Shown: positions 34,700 to 43,347 of the stretch, in pieces | Numbering within the stretch: the first letter of the stretch is position 1 | Layout: every line of letters begins with the position of its first letter | Source of the DNA: Roseivirga spongicola | Lineage (GTDB): Bacteria; Bacteroidota; Bacteroidia; Cytophagales; Cyclobacteriaceae | Direction: 5' to 3' | Assembly: GCF_001592965.1 (NCBI RefSeq) | Contig: NZ_LRPC01000023.1 | Span: 62,001-126,000 of the forward strand | DNA: 64,000 bases | Program-made: the position numbers and the translations under genes | Notes under the pieces: generated by a model | Databases searched by the model: none | What the model was told of the DNA's origin: nothing | The model's input: only the letters and a program-made list of their open reading frames with translations

Positions 34700-35119
34700 A
34701 TGCTCTCAAAGAAGACCCAGTACGCCTTTCACGCACTTACGTATTTAGCTGAAAATAAGGATAAGGGGCCTGTGCTGATCTCTGAGATTTCTCAAGAGAG
34801 ACAAATATCATTGAAGTTTCTAGAGAATATCTTGCTCGAACTGAAGAAGGCCGGAGTGCTTGGAAGTAAAAAGGGTAAGGGTGGAGGCTATTACCTCATT
34901 AAGCCACCAGAAGAAGTTAAGCTGGCTAAGGTTATTCGTATGCTCGATGGTCCAATTGCGCTGCTGCCTTGTGTAAGCCTAAACTATTATGAGAAGTGTG
35001 AGAACTGCCAAGAAGAGATTTGCGGGCTTAATCACGTTATGGCAGAGGTTCGAGACAATACATTGAAGGTATTGGAAAATAAGACTTTGGCCGATGTGCT
35101 AAGAAGTTCTGCTTCTTAA
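34700..35119 (+). CDS. Rrf2-family transcriptional regulator
   Basis: A 139-residue protein with the Rrf2 winged helix (KTQYAFHALTYLAE, ISLKFLENILLELKKAGVL, KGKGGGYYL) and, near residues 94-113, the cysteines of LLPCVSLNYYEKCENCQEEICGLNH. The Cys spacing is compatible with Fe-S or thiol sensing, though some Rrf2 members (CymR type) keep a metal-free form. It lies between two sulfur-assimilation operons that share a CTAC-N7-GTAG site, so it is the best candidate for their regulator. Confidence 0.93.
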   Translation: MLSKKTQYAFHALTYLAENKDKGPVLISEISQERQISLKFLENILLELKKAGVLGSKKGKGGGYYLIKPPEEVKLAKVIRMLDGPIALLPCVSLNYYEKCENCQEEICGLNHVMAEVRDNTLKVLENKTLADVLRSSAS

Positions 35120-35181
35120 ATCTCAATAAACTAAGAATGGAATTCCACCTATTAGGTTGAGCAAGAGTGAAGCTTTGGCCG

Positions 35182-35367
35182 CAATATGTGTCTTTACTGG
35201 TTGACTCTCGAGTATTAGTTTAAGACTGTCAGAGTCACGGTGAGGACACAATGACTGGCAAGCAATCTCAAGTTTCTGATTAACCTTTTGCTACAATCTG
35301 TGTCTTCACCGATTGACATTTGAAGATTACTAACAGGGAAGCTCATAGTGAGGGAACCATGACCGGC
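35182..35367. repeat. Two imperfect direct repeats before the APS reductase operon
   Basis: Copies at 35182-35259 and 35294-35367, about 110 bases apart. The starts (CAATATGTGTCTTTACTGG / CAATCTGTGTCTTCACCGA) and ends (CACGGTGAGGACACAATGAC / CATAGTGAGGGAACCATGAC) agree at about three quarters of positions, while the middles diverge. Flanking sequence 35120-35477 has no supported gene. The minus-strand frame 35215-35397 covers both copies but shows no known family. Confidence 0.6.
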
Positions 35368-35477
35368 CGCAGAGAAGCTCTTTTTCATAAGTTTCAAATA
35401 TCACATAGTGACATTCTAATCGTTTTATTGAGCTAATCGTTGAGTTTTCTGAACCGCTCAGAAATTTTCTCGGCTAA

Positions 35478-35512
35478 AAGTCTACTAAAATGGTAGGGAA
35501 TATATAGATTTG
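35478..35512 (+). promoter_or_regulatory. Probable Rrf2 operator and -7 box before DUF2061-cysH
   Basis: Operator AAGTCTACTAAAATGGTAGGG (35478-35498; CTAC-N7-GTAG) followed by the -7 box TAGATTTG (35505-35512). The operator lies between the -33 and -7 positions, so a bound protein should block transcription. Confidence 0.7.
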
Positions 35513-35542
35513 TCGAATCGAATCTATTTAAGACTAGAGAAT

Positions 35543-35788
35543 ATGTTGGTAGATACGCTTGTTAATGGAAAGATTGAGGAGAGCCGAAAGGCTGATAGTA
35601 ACCTTAAAAGCTTACTGAAAACTGTAAGCTGGAGGGTTGTAGGTACCATAGACACCATGGTGATATCATATATTATTACGGGTGATTTTGCCACTGCTTT
35701 TTCAATCGGTTCGGTTGAAGTAGTCACTAAAATGATTCTCTATTACCTACATGAGCGAGTTTGGGCTACAATAAAAGTTAGAAAATGA
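35543..35788 (+). CDS. DUF2061 small membrane protein
   Basis: An 81-residue protein if started at ATG 35543. The longer frame from TTG 35510 would begin inside the -7 box and is rejected. It has the DUF2061 core LLKTVSWRVVGTIDTMVISYIITGD..AFSIGSVEVVTKMILYYLHERVW, with two membrane helices. DUF2061 genes commonly sit beside sulfate-assimilation genes in Bacteroidota. It overlaps the next gene (ATGA) and so is cotranslated with the APS reductase. A role in sulfate or sulfite transport has been suggested only by context. Confidence 0.88.
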   Translation: MLVDTLVNGKIEESRKADSNLKSLLKTVSWRVVGTIDTMVISYIITGDFATAFSIGSVEVVTKMILYYLHERVWATIKVRK

Positions 35789-36507
35789 GTGAAGCAATAA
35801 TCAACCAGTTAATTGAGGAAATAGAAGGGAAGTCTTTGGCGGAGTCGTTGAGCATTGTTGCTAACGCTTTTCCTGGTAAGGTTAGGTTTTCTTCTGCTTT
35901 TGGTCAGGAAGACCAAGTAGTTGCCGATGCAATCTTTAGGAACGATGTCGATATAGAGGTGTTTACACTCGACACTGGCAGGTTGTTTAAAGAGGCTTAT
36001 GAACTGATAGATCAGACTCGTTCCAGATATAAAAAGCCAATTAAGGTTTATTACCCTAAAGCGGAGCGAGTGGAGACTATGGTGAATAAAAAAGGTATGC
36101 ACAGCTTTTACGAGTCTGTAGAGAACCGTAAGGAATGTTGCTTTATTCGTAAGGTTGAACCATTAAAACGAGCTTTGGTAGGCGCTAAAGTTTGGGTGAC
36201 GGGCTTACGGTCAGATCAGTCTGAGAATAGGCAGGGCTTTGATCTTTTGGAGTGGGATGGAGCTAATCAGGTCATCAAATTCAATCCAATTCTTCGTTGG
36301 TCTTATGAAGAAATGATCGATTACCTCAAACAATACAAAGTGCCTTACAACAAGTTGCATGACAAAGGATATATCAGCATAGGTTGTGCACCATGTACTC
36401 GCGCCATTGAGCCAGGAGAACACCCAAGAGCCGGCAGATGGTATTGGGAGACCTCCCAAAAAGAGTGTGGGCTACATCAGGTAAATAAATCGACTGCTAG
36501 CATCTAA
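35785..36507 (+). CDS. cysH: Adenylyl-sulfate (APS) reductase, Fe-S type
   Basis: A 240-residue cytoplasmic CysH-family reductase. The P-loop-like FSSAFGQEDQV (35-45) and TGRLFKE regions bind the nucleotide. Cys118-Cys119 and Cys201-x2-Cys204 form the 4Fe-4S pattern CC..CxxC that marks APS-specific bacterial reductases, and Cys228 in KECGLH is the catalytic residue. It converts activated sulfate to sulfite with thioredoxin, feeding the sulfite reductase at 31093-33222. It is preceded by DUF2061 in one operon. Confidence 0.93.
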   Translation: MSEAIINQLIEEIEGKSLAESLSIVANAFPGKVRFSSAFGQEDQVVADAIFRNDVDIEVFTLDTGRLFKEAYELIDQTRSRYKKPIKVYYPKAERVETMVNKKGMHSFYESVENRKECCFIRKVEPLKRALVGAKVWVTGLRSDQSENRQGFDLLEWDGANQVIKFNPILRWSYEEMIDYLKQYKVPYNKLHDKGYISIGCAPCTRAIEPGEHPRAGRWYWETSQKECGLHQVNKSTASI

Positions 36508-36517
36508 ACTACATTTA

Positions 36518-36694
36518 CTACCAGCCGAAAAGCATCAGTATTCCAGCTGCTGTTAAGAAAAGCCCTCCAGAAAATGTTTCTATACGGTGTGATGCTTCGT
36601 ATTTGTCATTAGGGTTTTTCTCTTTCGGTAAAATTGCTCGGTATATAAATATAATGCCCAATGGGATAAGAAGAGCTCCTATTAGTTGTCTCAT
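36518..36694 (-). CDS. Small two-helix membrane protein (58 aa)
   Basis: The start ATG overlaps the stop of the upstream gene (TAATG). The protein begins MRQLIGALLIPLGIIFIYRA and ends with GLFLTAAGILMLFGW: two hydrophobic helices around a charged loop (LPKEKNPNDKYEASHR). Tight coupling to the gene upstream and a credible membrane topology support it. No family is recognised. Confidence 0.6.
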   Translation of the reverse strand: MRQLIGALLIPLGIIFIYRAILPKEKNPNDKYEASHRIETFSGGLFLTAAGILMLFGW

Positions 36695-37398
36695 TAATGC
36701 AGCTTCTCTTCAATCATTTCATCCAAATCTAGGGCCAACTCAAAGGTGTCTTCAAACAATCGGTTAAGCTCTTGTTCATTGGCTAACAGATTAACTACTA
36801 AGTTTTTGAATTCTACACTTTTAATCTTCTCGTAAGAGATGATTTTTTCTTCTCCGAAGTCTACGTCCGACACCAAAAATTCTGAGTAGTACTTCTCCTT
36901 CATCCTTACATAGTAATCTACCACGTCTCTTAATTCCAAATACTTGCTCTTGAGCGTGATTAGTTCACTTTTTACGTCAGAATTTCTATTCGTGTAATTA
37001 GTGTTTAAGTAGAAGTTGATGGCTTCTAGCTGAATGATAGGTTTGTAAGTTCTGTTAATGTTAAAGAGATAAGTTCCAATGTTGTCGTCTTCTAGCAAGC
37101 CACCTGAAAATAGTATTCTGGCTAATTCTCGAGTATCTTCTTGCAGTTCATTCCGGCTTGGAACAATGCTGTAGAAGTTCTCCATATTGGTTTCGTTTTC
37201 GCGGTAAACCTTTCTTAAAGCAGCTTTTTCTAGTTGAAGATCTTTCTGACCCTCGTAATAAACATTGAGCTGATAGGCTACGCTGATACCAAAGATGATC
37301 AGCAAAACTTCCATAAAATATGTAAAGAAGTCTCTTCTCCTTAACTTTTTTGAAGCGGCTGATTTCTTAAGCCTCCTCGAAGTACCTATTTTGACCAT
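36694..37398 (-). CDS. DUF6090-like single-pass membrane protein
   Basis: A 234-residue protein with a basic N terminus, one helix (FFTYFMEVLLIIFGISVAYQL, about 25-45) and a long helical C-terminal part. The layout resembles the DUF6090-type proteins of Bacteroidota, whose function is unknown. The N-terminal KKLRRRDFFTY and the short tail NVYYEGQKD right after the helix are typical of the group. The next gene on the strand overlaps it by one base. Confidence 0.65.
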   Translation of the reverse strand: MVKIGTSRRLKKSAASKKLRRRDFFTYFMEVLLIIFGISVAYQLNVYYEGQKDLQLEKAALRKVYRENETNMENFYSIVPSRNELQEDTRELARILFSGGLLEDDNIGTYLFNINRTYKPIIQLEAINFYLNTNYTNRNSDVKSELITLKSKYLELRDVVDYYVRMKEKYYSEFLVSDVDFGEEKIISYEKIKSVEFKNLVVNLLANEQELNRLFEDTFELALDLDEMIEEKLH

Positions 37399-37441
37399 TA
37401 CTTGCTGTTCCTGAAATTGACCTTACCATTTTATTAGCTTC

Positions 37442-38182
37442 TCAAGCTATCATTTTTTCAAGAAAGTCGCCCACGAAATAAGCTAATACTGCTGCTGAAC
37501 CTCCAAGAAAAAGTGTTTCCAAAGTGCTTCTGAGCTTGTTGGCCTGAGTTACATAGCTTTTGGCAAAGCCTATTCCTGCAAATGTTACAAAAGTAAGAAC
37601 AGATGAATAAAGAAATAGGTCACCAGAAATGCTTGAACTTGTGTAGTCGATGACATATATGATCAGAGGTATAATGCCTAGACTAAGGAATGAAATGAAG
37701 GTAACAAAGCCCATTTGAAATGGAGATTTGGATTCTTCGGTCATGTTAAGTTCTTCCTTCATCATTACATCTACCCAGCGATCTTTATTCTCAGTGATTT
37801 TGTCTACTACTTGCTCTAGAAGCTTACCTTCAAAACCCTTAGCAGCATATATTTCCCTAATCTCTTCTCTTTCCTTTTCAGGCAGATTGTCTACTTCCCA
37901 ATATTCAATGGCTTTATGTTTTCGGTAATTCTCTTGCTCTGACTTGGTAGAAAGGTAGCTGCCCACAGACATGGCAAAGCCATCGGCAAACAGGTTCGCG
38001 AAGCCAAGAATTAACACAACTGCACTATCTAGCTGTGCGCCAGCAGCTCCAGCTACTACGGCAAAGGTGGTAACGGAGCCATCAATGCCGCCATAAATGA
38101 ACTCTCCAATGTAATCTTGGAAGCGAGAGAACCACTTATTCTCTCCATGTAGTCTGGGTTCTATATGCTTAGCCATAACCAA
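37442..38182 (-). CDS. VIT/CCC1-family iron or manganese transporter
   Basis: A 246-residue membrane protein with the VIT signature YIGEFIYGGIDGSVTTFAVV, the second conserved stretch NLFADGFAMSVGSYLSTKSE, a cytoplasmic helical insert (about 85-150) and five predicted helices in all. Family members move Fe(II) or Mn(II) out of the cytoplasm. It is far from the haem island and shows no TTTAGA-type operator, so a common control is not indicated. Confidence 0.92.
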   Translation of the reverse strand: MVMAKHIEPRLHGENKWFSRFQDYIGEFIYGGIDGSVTTFAVVAGAAGAQLDSAVVLILGFANLFADGFAMSVGSYLSTKSEQENYRKHKAIEYWEVDNLPEKEREEIREIYAAKGFEGKLLEQVVDKITENKDRWVDVMMKEELNMTEESKSPFQMGFVTFISFLSLGIIPLIIYVIDYTSSSISGDLFLYSSVLTFVTFAGIGFAKSYVTQANKLRSTLETLFLGGSAAVLAYFVGDFLEKMIA

Positions 38183-38241
38183 TTTTGTAGTAAGACTTGT
38201 ACTAATATAGTCTGAATGCTTGGCTAAGTAGAGTGAAAAAT

Positions 38242-38267
38242 AAAAAAGCCTGACGGGTGTCAGGCTT
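38242..38267 (-). terminator. Terminator before murA coding end (minus strand)
   Basis: AAGCCTGAC, loop GGGT, GTCAGGCTT, then TTTTTTA in the minus direction, 6 bases past the murA stop. Confidence 0.93.
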
Positions 38268-38272
38268 ATAAA

Positions 38273-39580
38273 TTAATCCATTCTTTCAATTTTTGCCCCA
38301 AGGGCTTTTAATCGGGTGTCAATATGTTGGTAGCCTCTATCTATTTGTTCTACATTGTCAATAATAGATCGGCCTTCTGCAGAAAGTGCTGCAATCAACA
38401 GGGCTTGTCCGGCACGAATGTCTGGAGATGTCATTCTAATTCCCTTAAGTTTTTGCTGTCTATTCAAGCCAATAACTGTAGCTCTGTGCGGATCGCAAAG
38501 GATGATTTGAGCGCCCATGTCAATCAGTTTATCTACAAAGAACAGGCGGCTTTCAAACATTTTCTGGTGAACCAAAACCGTTCCTTTAGCCTGAGTGGCC
38601 ACCACTAGCACAATACTAAGAAGGTCAGGGGTAAGGCCAGGCCAAATAGCATCAGCAATAGTCATAATTGAACCATCTATGAAGGTTTCAATTTCGTAAC
38701 GATCTTGAGAAGGAATGAAGATGTCATCACCTCTGAACTCCATATCGATTCCTAGTCTTTTGAAGGTATCAGGAATTACACCAAGCTCAGGAATCTTACA
38801 ATCTTTGATAGTAATTTCAGACTGAGTCATAGCTGCCATGCCTATGAAAGAACCAATTTCAATCATATCAGGCAGCATTGTATGCTCTGTACCACCTAGT
38901 GAGTCTACTCCCTCGATATGAAGTAAGTTAGAGCCAATTCCAGTGATTTTGGCTCCCATGCGGTTAAGCATTTTACTCAACTGTTGAAGATATGGCTCAC
39001 AAGCAGCATTGTAAATGGTGGTTTTTCCTTTGGCCATGGCTGCTGCCATTAAGATGTTGGCAGTTCCGGTTACGGAAGCCTCGTCAAGCAGCATGTATGT
39101 TCCTTTCAGCTGACTAGCATCGATATGGTACATGCCTGTCTCTGCCTCATAAAGGAATCTGGCTCCAAGTTTTTGAAAGCCAATGAAGTGAGTGTCTAGC
39201 CTTCTTCTACCAATTTTGTCTCCTCCAGGTTTAGAAATCTTTCCTTTGCCAAAACGAGCCAAAAGCGGACCTAAAATCATTATTGAACCTCTGAGAGATG
39301 AAGCTTTCTTTCTGAAGTCCTCTGTTTCTAGGTAGTCGATGTCTACATTTTTAGCACAGAAGCGATAGCTCTCATTGCCAAGATATTTAACATCTACACC
39401 CATTTCTGCCAAAAGCTCAATCAGCTTGTTAACATCACGAATGTCTGGGACTTTGTTAATTGTAACAGGTTCTGCGGTAAGCAAAACTGCACATAGAATT
39501 TGTAAAGCTTCGTTTTTGGCACCTTGTGGAATAATATCTCCTGAAAGGCGGGTGCCACCTTCAATAATGAAAGAGGACAT
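38273..39580 (-). CDS. murA: UDP-N-acetylglucosamine 1-carboxyvinyltransferase, Asp-type
   Basis: A 435-residue cytoplasmic enzyme for the first committed step of peptidoglycan synthesis, joining enolpyruvate to UDP-GlcNAc. The active-site loop reads KPGGDKIGRRRLD: Asp121 stands where most bacteria have the fosfomycin-reactive Cys. Asn23 with the adjacent Lys22 and the RRRLD segment are kept. Cys-to-Asp MurA proteins work but are not alkylated by fosfomycin, so intrinsic resistance is expected. It follows the DUF4290 gene with shared bases. Confidence 0.96.
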   Translation of the reverse strand: MSSFIIEGGTRLSGDIIPQGAKNEALQILCAVLLTAEPVTINKVPDIRDVNKLIELLAEMGVDVKYLGNESYRFCAKNVDIDYLETEDFRKKASSLRGSIMILGPLLARFGKGKISKPGGDKIGRRRLDTHFIGFQKLGARFLYEAETGMYHIDASQLKGTYMLLDEASVTGTANILMAAAMAKGKTTIYNAACEPYLQQLSKMLNRMGAKITGIGSNLLHIEGVDSLGGTEHTMLPDMIEIGSFIGMAAMTQSEITIKDCKIPELGVIPDTFKRLGIDMEFRGDDIFIPSQDRYEIETFIDGSIMTIADAIWPGLTPDLLSIVLVVATQAKGTVLVHQKMFESRLFFVDKLIDMGAQIILCDPHRATVIGLNRQQKLKGIRMTSPDIRAGQALLIAALSAEGRSIIDNVEQIDRGYQHIDTRLKALGAKIERMD

Positions 39581-40222
39581 TTAGTTTCTGCGTCTTTTGT
39601 TGTTGTTTCTTCTTCGGTTATTGTCGCGGTTATTGTTCCTGTTAGAACGATGCGATTCCTTAACATTATTATTAAAGAGACCGAATTCTTTCACTTTCTC
39701 AATGTCAATATCTAGCTGCCCCTTAGATAGCTCCTTAATGTGCTTTAAGATGATTTCATCATCGATATTGTCTTTGTTCCAAGTATTGTAGAAAGACTTC
39801 ATCAGTCTGCCAATGTGAATAATGGCAGACTCTCTAGTTTCTGCGTCTTCCATGGCAATGGCTTGCTCAATCATTATTTCTACGCTACGGCCGTAGTGCA
39901 TGTACTTAATGTTTGAGCTTTTGTAATTAACCCTTTGTGGTTTTTTGCCAATAGCTTCTTTGTCAGGCATTGGAAAAGGCGCTTCAACTTCTAGTTCAAA
40001 GTTGGAGATCAAATACAAGTCGTCCCATACTTTCTGATCGTAATCCTGATTGCCTTTGATGTTGGTGTTGATCTGCTTCATCAGATCTGTCAAGGTTTCT
40101 GCGTAAGCGCTTCTTTTTTCCTTGTCTTCTATCGTTTTTATATGATTAACCAACTTTTGGATGTTGCGACCATACTCTAACAATTTCACTTCAGATCGCT
40201 CCGTATTATATTCTAATCCCAT
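39581..40222 (-). CDS. DUF4290 protein
   Basis: A 213-residue cytoplasmic protein starting MGLEYNTERSEVKLLEYGRNIQKLV, the usual opening of DUF4290 proteins, which occur next to murA in many Bacteroidota. The N-terminal 165 residues are helical. The last 30 are a basic Asn/Arg-rich tail (RSNRNNNRDNNRRRNNNK), suggesting contact with nucleic acid or the ribosome. Function is unknown. It abuts murA. Confidence 0.9.
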   Translation of the reverse strand: MGLEYNTERSEVKLLEYGRNIQKLVNHIKTIEDKEKRSAYAETLTDLMKQINTNIKGNQDYDQKVWDDLYLISNFELEVEAPFPMPDKEAIGKKPQRVNYKSSNIKYMHYGRSVEIMIEQAIAMEDAETRESAIIHIGRLMKSFYNTWNKDNIDDEIILKHIKELSKGQLDIDIEKVKEFGLFNNNVKESHRSNRNNNRDNNRRRNNNKRRRN

Positions 40223-40281
40223 TGATTTTTAGTCTTGGTTCAAATTACTAATTATTATTGAAAAGCTAGTTTTAAGCTTAT

Positions 40282-42546
40282 CTATTCTACTATTCTAAGC
40301 TTTGCAAAGGCCAGCAAGAGCGTTTTTTCGCCAAAGTCTTCAAATATGACTATTGCCTTTTTGTTGGCGCCTTCGGTGTCTAGTTTTCGTACTTTTCCGA
40401 AGCCGAATTTCGGATGTTCTACCTTCATGCCTTCTCCAAGCTTCGATGTGTCGCTAGGCTTAAAATCTACCGAAGGTTTATGGTATTGAAGCGGCTTTTT
40501 GGCTACTGGTTTTTTATTGCTCATCAAGTTTCTTGCAAAGCTTGAAGAAAAACCCGGTGGCTGTTCGCTCTTACCCAACTTAGGTTCTCTGCTTCCAAAG
40601 CGTGTGTTCACAAAGATATAATTGGGGTCTACTTCTTCAATAAAACGGCTTGGTTCACAATTAATGAGCCTACCAAACCTGTAACGCGAAAGGGCATAAG
40701 AAAAGTACAGGTTGTCTTGAGCCCGCGTAATGGCCACATAAAAAAGCCTGCGTTCTTCTTCTAAGTCGGCTCTACTGCTCAACATCATTTGAGAAGGGAA
40801 GAGGTCTTCTTCCAAACCAACGATGAATACGTTTTTAAACTCTAGTCCCTTCGATGCATGAATTGTCATTAAAGAAACGAAGTCATTGTCTGTAGGGTCT
40901 TCATTGTCTGCATCCGTCAATAGAGCAATGTCTTGAAGAAATGCGCCCAAGGTTTTGTCTTCTACTTCAGGCGTTTCTACGAACTCCTTCATGGCATTCA
41001 GGAGTTCCTGAACGTTTTCGTAGCGGTTAAGTCCTTCAACCGTTTTGTCATCGTAAAGCTCTTTAAGCAAGCCCGAAGCTTTGGCTATATGACTTGCCGC
41101 TTCAAAAGCATCTTTAGAGTCTACATAGATTTTGAAACTTTTAACCAAGGTAACAAAGTCTCTAACGGCATTGGCGGCTCTTCCCGGAAGGAACATGTCT
41201 ATGTTGGTCAGCACTTCCCAGAGCGGAATGTCATGCTCAAAAGCCGCAACCACCATTTTTTCAACCGAGGTAGGTCCAATGCCTCGTTTCGGTAGGTTGA
41301 TGATTCTTCTGAAAGATTGCTCATCGTTGGTATTGATGGCGAACCTCAAATAGCCCATCAGGTCTTTGATTTCCTTTCTTTGATAGAAGGAAAGACCACC
41401 ATAGATTTTGTAAGGAATACCGCTTTTTCTAAGCGCTTCTTCTATAGCCCTCGACTGGCTGTTCGTTCTATAGAGAATAGCGAAGTCCTTATTTTCGTAA
41501 TTGTTTTGTGCTTTTTGTTCGAAAATGGTTGAAGAAACAAATCGCCCTTCTTCATTGTCTGAGATAGACTTGATGAGTTCTATTCGGTTGCCATCATTAT
41601 TGGCTGTCCAAACAGACTTTTTAAGCTGCCCTTTGTTTTGAGCGATCAGTGAGTTGGCCGCTTCAACAATGTTTTTAGTAGAGCGATAATTCTGCTCTAG
41701 CTTAATGACCTTAAGGTCTGGAAAGTCTTTCTCAAAGTTGAGGATGTTCTCAATATTAGCACCACGGAAGGCATAAATAGACTGGGCATCGTCACCTACT
41801 ACCGCAATATTCTGACTTACGGCAGAGAGTTTCTTGGTAATGAGGTACTGCGAAACATTGGTGTCCTGAAACTCATCGACCAATACATATTTAAATCTGT
41901 GTTGATACTTGTGCAGCACATCTAAATGATCTCTAAAAAGTATGTTGGTGTTCAGCAGAAGGTCATCAAAATCCATAGCGTCTGCTTTGAAGCAGCGTTG
42001 GCAATAGGTTTTGTAGATTCTACCCATTTCTGGCTTTTGAGCTGCAGCATCATCTGCCGCGTAAAGCGGATTGTTGATGTACTCAGACCATTCTACCAGT
42101 CGGTTTTTAGCTCCCGAAATACGGTTGAGCACTACGTTTGGTTTGTAAACCTTATCATCTAGCCCAAACTCCTTAACGATAGTTTTAATGAGCGATTTAG
42201 AATCGTCACTATCATAAATGGTGAAGTTGCTCGGGTAACCCAATCGATCTGCTTCGGCTCTCAGAATTCTGGCGAATACGGAGTGGAAGGTGCCCATCCA
42301 AAGATTGCGGGCATTCAGGCCTGCCACTTTTTCAATACGCTCGCGCATTTCTCTTGCAGCCTTATTGGTAAAGGTCAGTGATAGTATGTTGAAAGGATCA
42401 ACACCTTTTTCCTTTATCAAGTAAGCGATGCGGTAGGTGAGTACCCGAGTTTTACCAGATCCTGCTCCAGCAATAATCATGGCTGGGCCTTCGGTGTTTA
42501 CTACACCTTCGTATTGTGGTTCATTAAGGGTTGAGAGAAAATCCAT
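40282..42546 (-). CDS. UvrD/PcrA-type ATP-dependent DNA helicase
   Basis: A 754-residue superfamily 1A helicase: Walker A GAGSGKT (27-33), motif II VDEFQDTN, QNYRST, LMTIHASKGLEF and VAITRAQ. The C-terminal region is a short Tudor-like tail (GEGMKVEHPKFGFGKVRKL) as in PcrA. It unwinds DNA in repair and clears proteins from it. It stands as a single gene. Confidence 0.96.
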   Translation of the reverse strand: MDFLSTLNEPQYEGVVNTEGPAMIIAGAGSGKTRVLTYRIAYLIKEKGVDPFNILSLTFTNKAAREMRERIEKVAGLNARNLWMGTFHSVFARILRAEADRLGYPSNFTIYDSDDSKSLIKTIVKEFGLDDKVYKPNVVLNRISGAKNRLVEWSEYINNPLYAADDAAAQKPEMGRIYKTYCQRCFKADAMDFDDLLLNTNILFRDHLDVLHKYQHRFKYVLVDEFQDTNVSQYLITKKLSAVSQNIAVVGDDAQSIYAFRGANIENILNFEKDFPDLKVIKLEQNYRSTKNIVEAANSLIAQNKGQLKKSVWTANNDGNRIELIKSISDNEEGRFVSSTIFEQKAQNNYENKDFAILYRTNSQSRAIEEALRKSGIPYKIYGGLSFYQRKEIKDLMGYLRFAINTNDEQSFRRIINLPKRGIGPTSVEKMVVAAFEHDIPLWEVLTNIDMFLPGRAANAVRDFVTLVKSFKIYVDSKDAFEAASHIAKASGLLKELYDDKTVEGLNRYENVQELLNAMKEFVETPEVEDKTLGAFLQDIALLTDADNEDPTDNDFVSLMTIHASKGLEFKNVFIVGLEEDLFPSQMMLSSRADLEEERRLFYVAITRAQDNLYFSYALSRYRFGRLINCEPSRFIEEVDPNYIFVNTRFGSREPKLGKSEQPPGFSSSFARNLMSNKKPVAKKPLQYHKPSVDFKPSDTSKLGEGMKVEHPKFGFGKVRKLDTEGANKKAIVIFEDFGEKTLLLAFAKLRIVE

Positions 42547-42708
42547 TCAGCACAAGAAGCTTCTATCGAGAAATAAATCAGCTTTATCATTATTGTGAAT
42601 CGCTGATTTCTAAGACCCTGCAAGTTAAGACTTGAATCTAATTTTTGGTAATCAAAGTTTGGAAGTATTGTCAATAACCATCAATACAAGTGAGACTGCT
42701 TTTGCTAA

Positions 42709-43347
42709 TTAATCGATTAGACCTTCTTGCATGGCAATTCTAACCATTCCAGCAACATTGTTAACGCCTAGTTTTGACATGATTGATTTTCTGTGAGTTT
42801 CTGTTGTTCTCCGTGCTATAAAGAGTTTTTCGGAGATTTCGTTGGTTGAAAGGCCTTGAACCACAAGGTTTAAAATTTCCAATTCGCGTTCTGTTAAGAG
42901 CTGGATTTTCTTCAGACTGCTTGATTTCACCTCTTTTCCATTTTCAATAAGAGCTTCCATTGCTTTTGGAGTATAATAGGTGTGCGATTTACTGACAGTT
43001 TTTATGCTGTGTAGGAATTCTTCAGAATCTGCATTTTTAAGTATGTAGCCCTCAACTCCAAGTTTTAAGGCCTTTTTTACTGTATTTCTATCCAAGTGCA
43101 TGGTGAGTAATATGCAATTGGGTTTAGCATTAGCAGTTATAAGTTTTTCTACAAGCTCGAGTCCGTTTATTCCAGGCATATCAAGGTCGGTTATAAGCAG
43201 ATCTGGTTTTAGAACTTTTGTTTTGGTAAGACCTTCATTCGAATTGCTATATATGCCTATCAGTTCAAAACCCTCAAGTTGATTTATTAGTCTGCTAATG
43301 CCTTCGGCAACTAATTCGTGATCATCAATTATTATTACTTTGGTCAT
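42709..43347 (-). CDS. LuxR/NarL-type response regulator
   Basis: A 212-residue regulator with an intact receiver: Asp8-Asp9, phospho-acceptor Asp54 (LLITDLDMPG), Thr (CILLTMH) and Lys (GYILKN), followed by a LuxR helix-turn-helix (LTERELEILNLVVQGLSTNEI). Its start overlaps the end of the histidine-kinase gene by ATGA, so the two form a pair. Targets are unknown; the divergent secreted-protein genes are candidates. Confidence 0.94.
   Translation of the reverse strand: MTKVIIIDDHELVAEGISRLINQLEGFELIGIYSNSNEGLTKTKVLKPDLLITDLDMPGINGLELVEKLITANAKPNCILLTMHLDRNTVKKALKLGVEGYILKNADSEEFLHSIKTVSKSHTYYTPKAMEALIENGKEVKSSSLKKIQLLTERELEILNLVVQGLSTNEISEKLFIARRTTETHRKSIMSKLGVNNVAGMVRIAMQEGLID

Noticed and set aside
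35215-35397. 60-residue minus-strand frame over the direct repeats
   Set aside because: It shows faint internal similarity caused by the DNA repeat, but no family, promoter or terminator; it is treated as non-coding.
35399-35542. SAM or other sulfur riboswitch before the APS reductase operon
   Set aside because: The -7 box lies only about 30 bases before the ATG, leaving no room for an aptamer, and no known riboswitch core was recognised.
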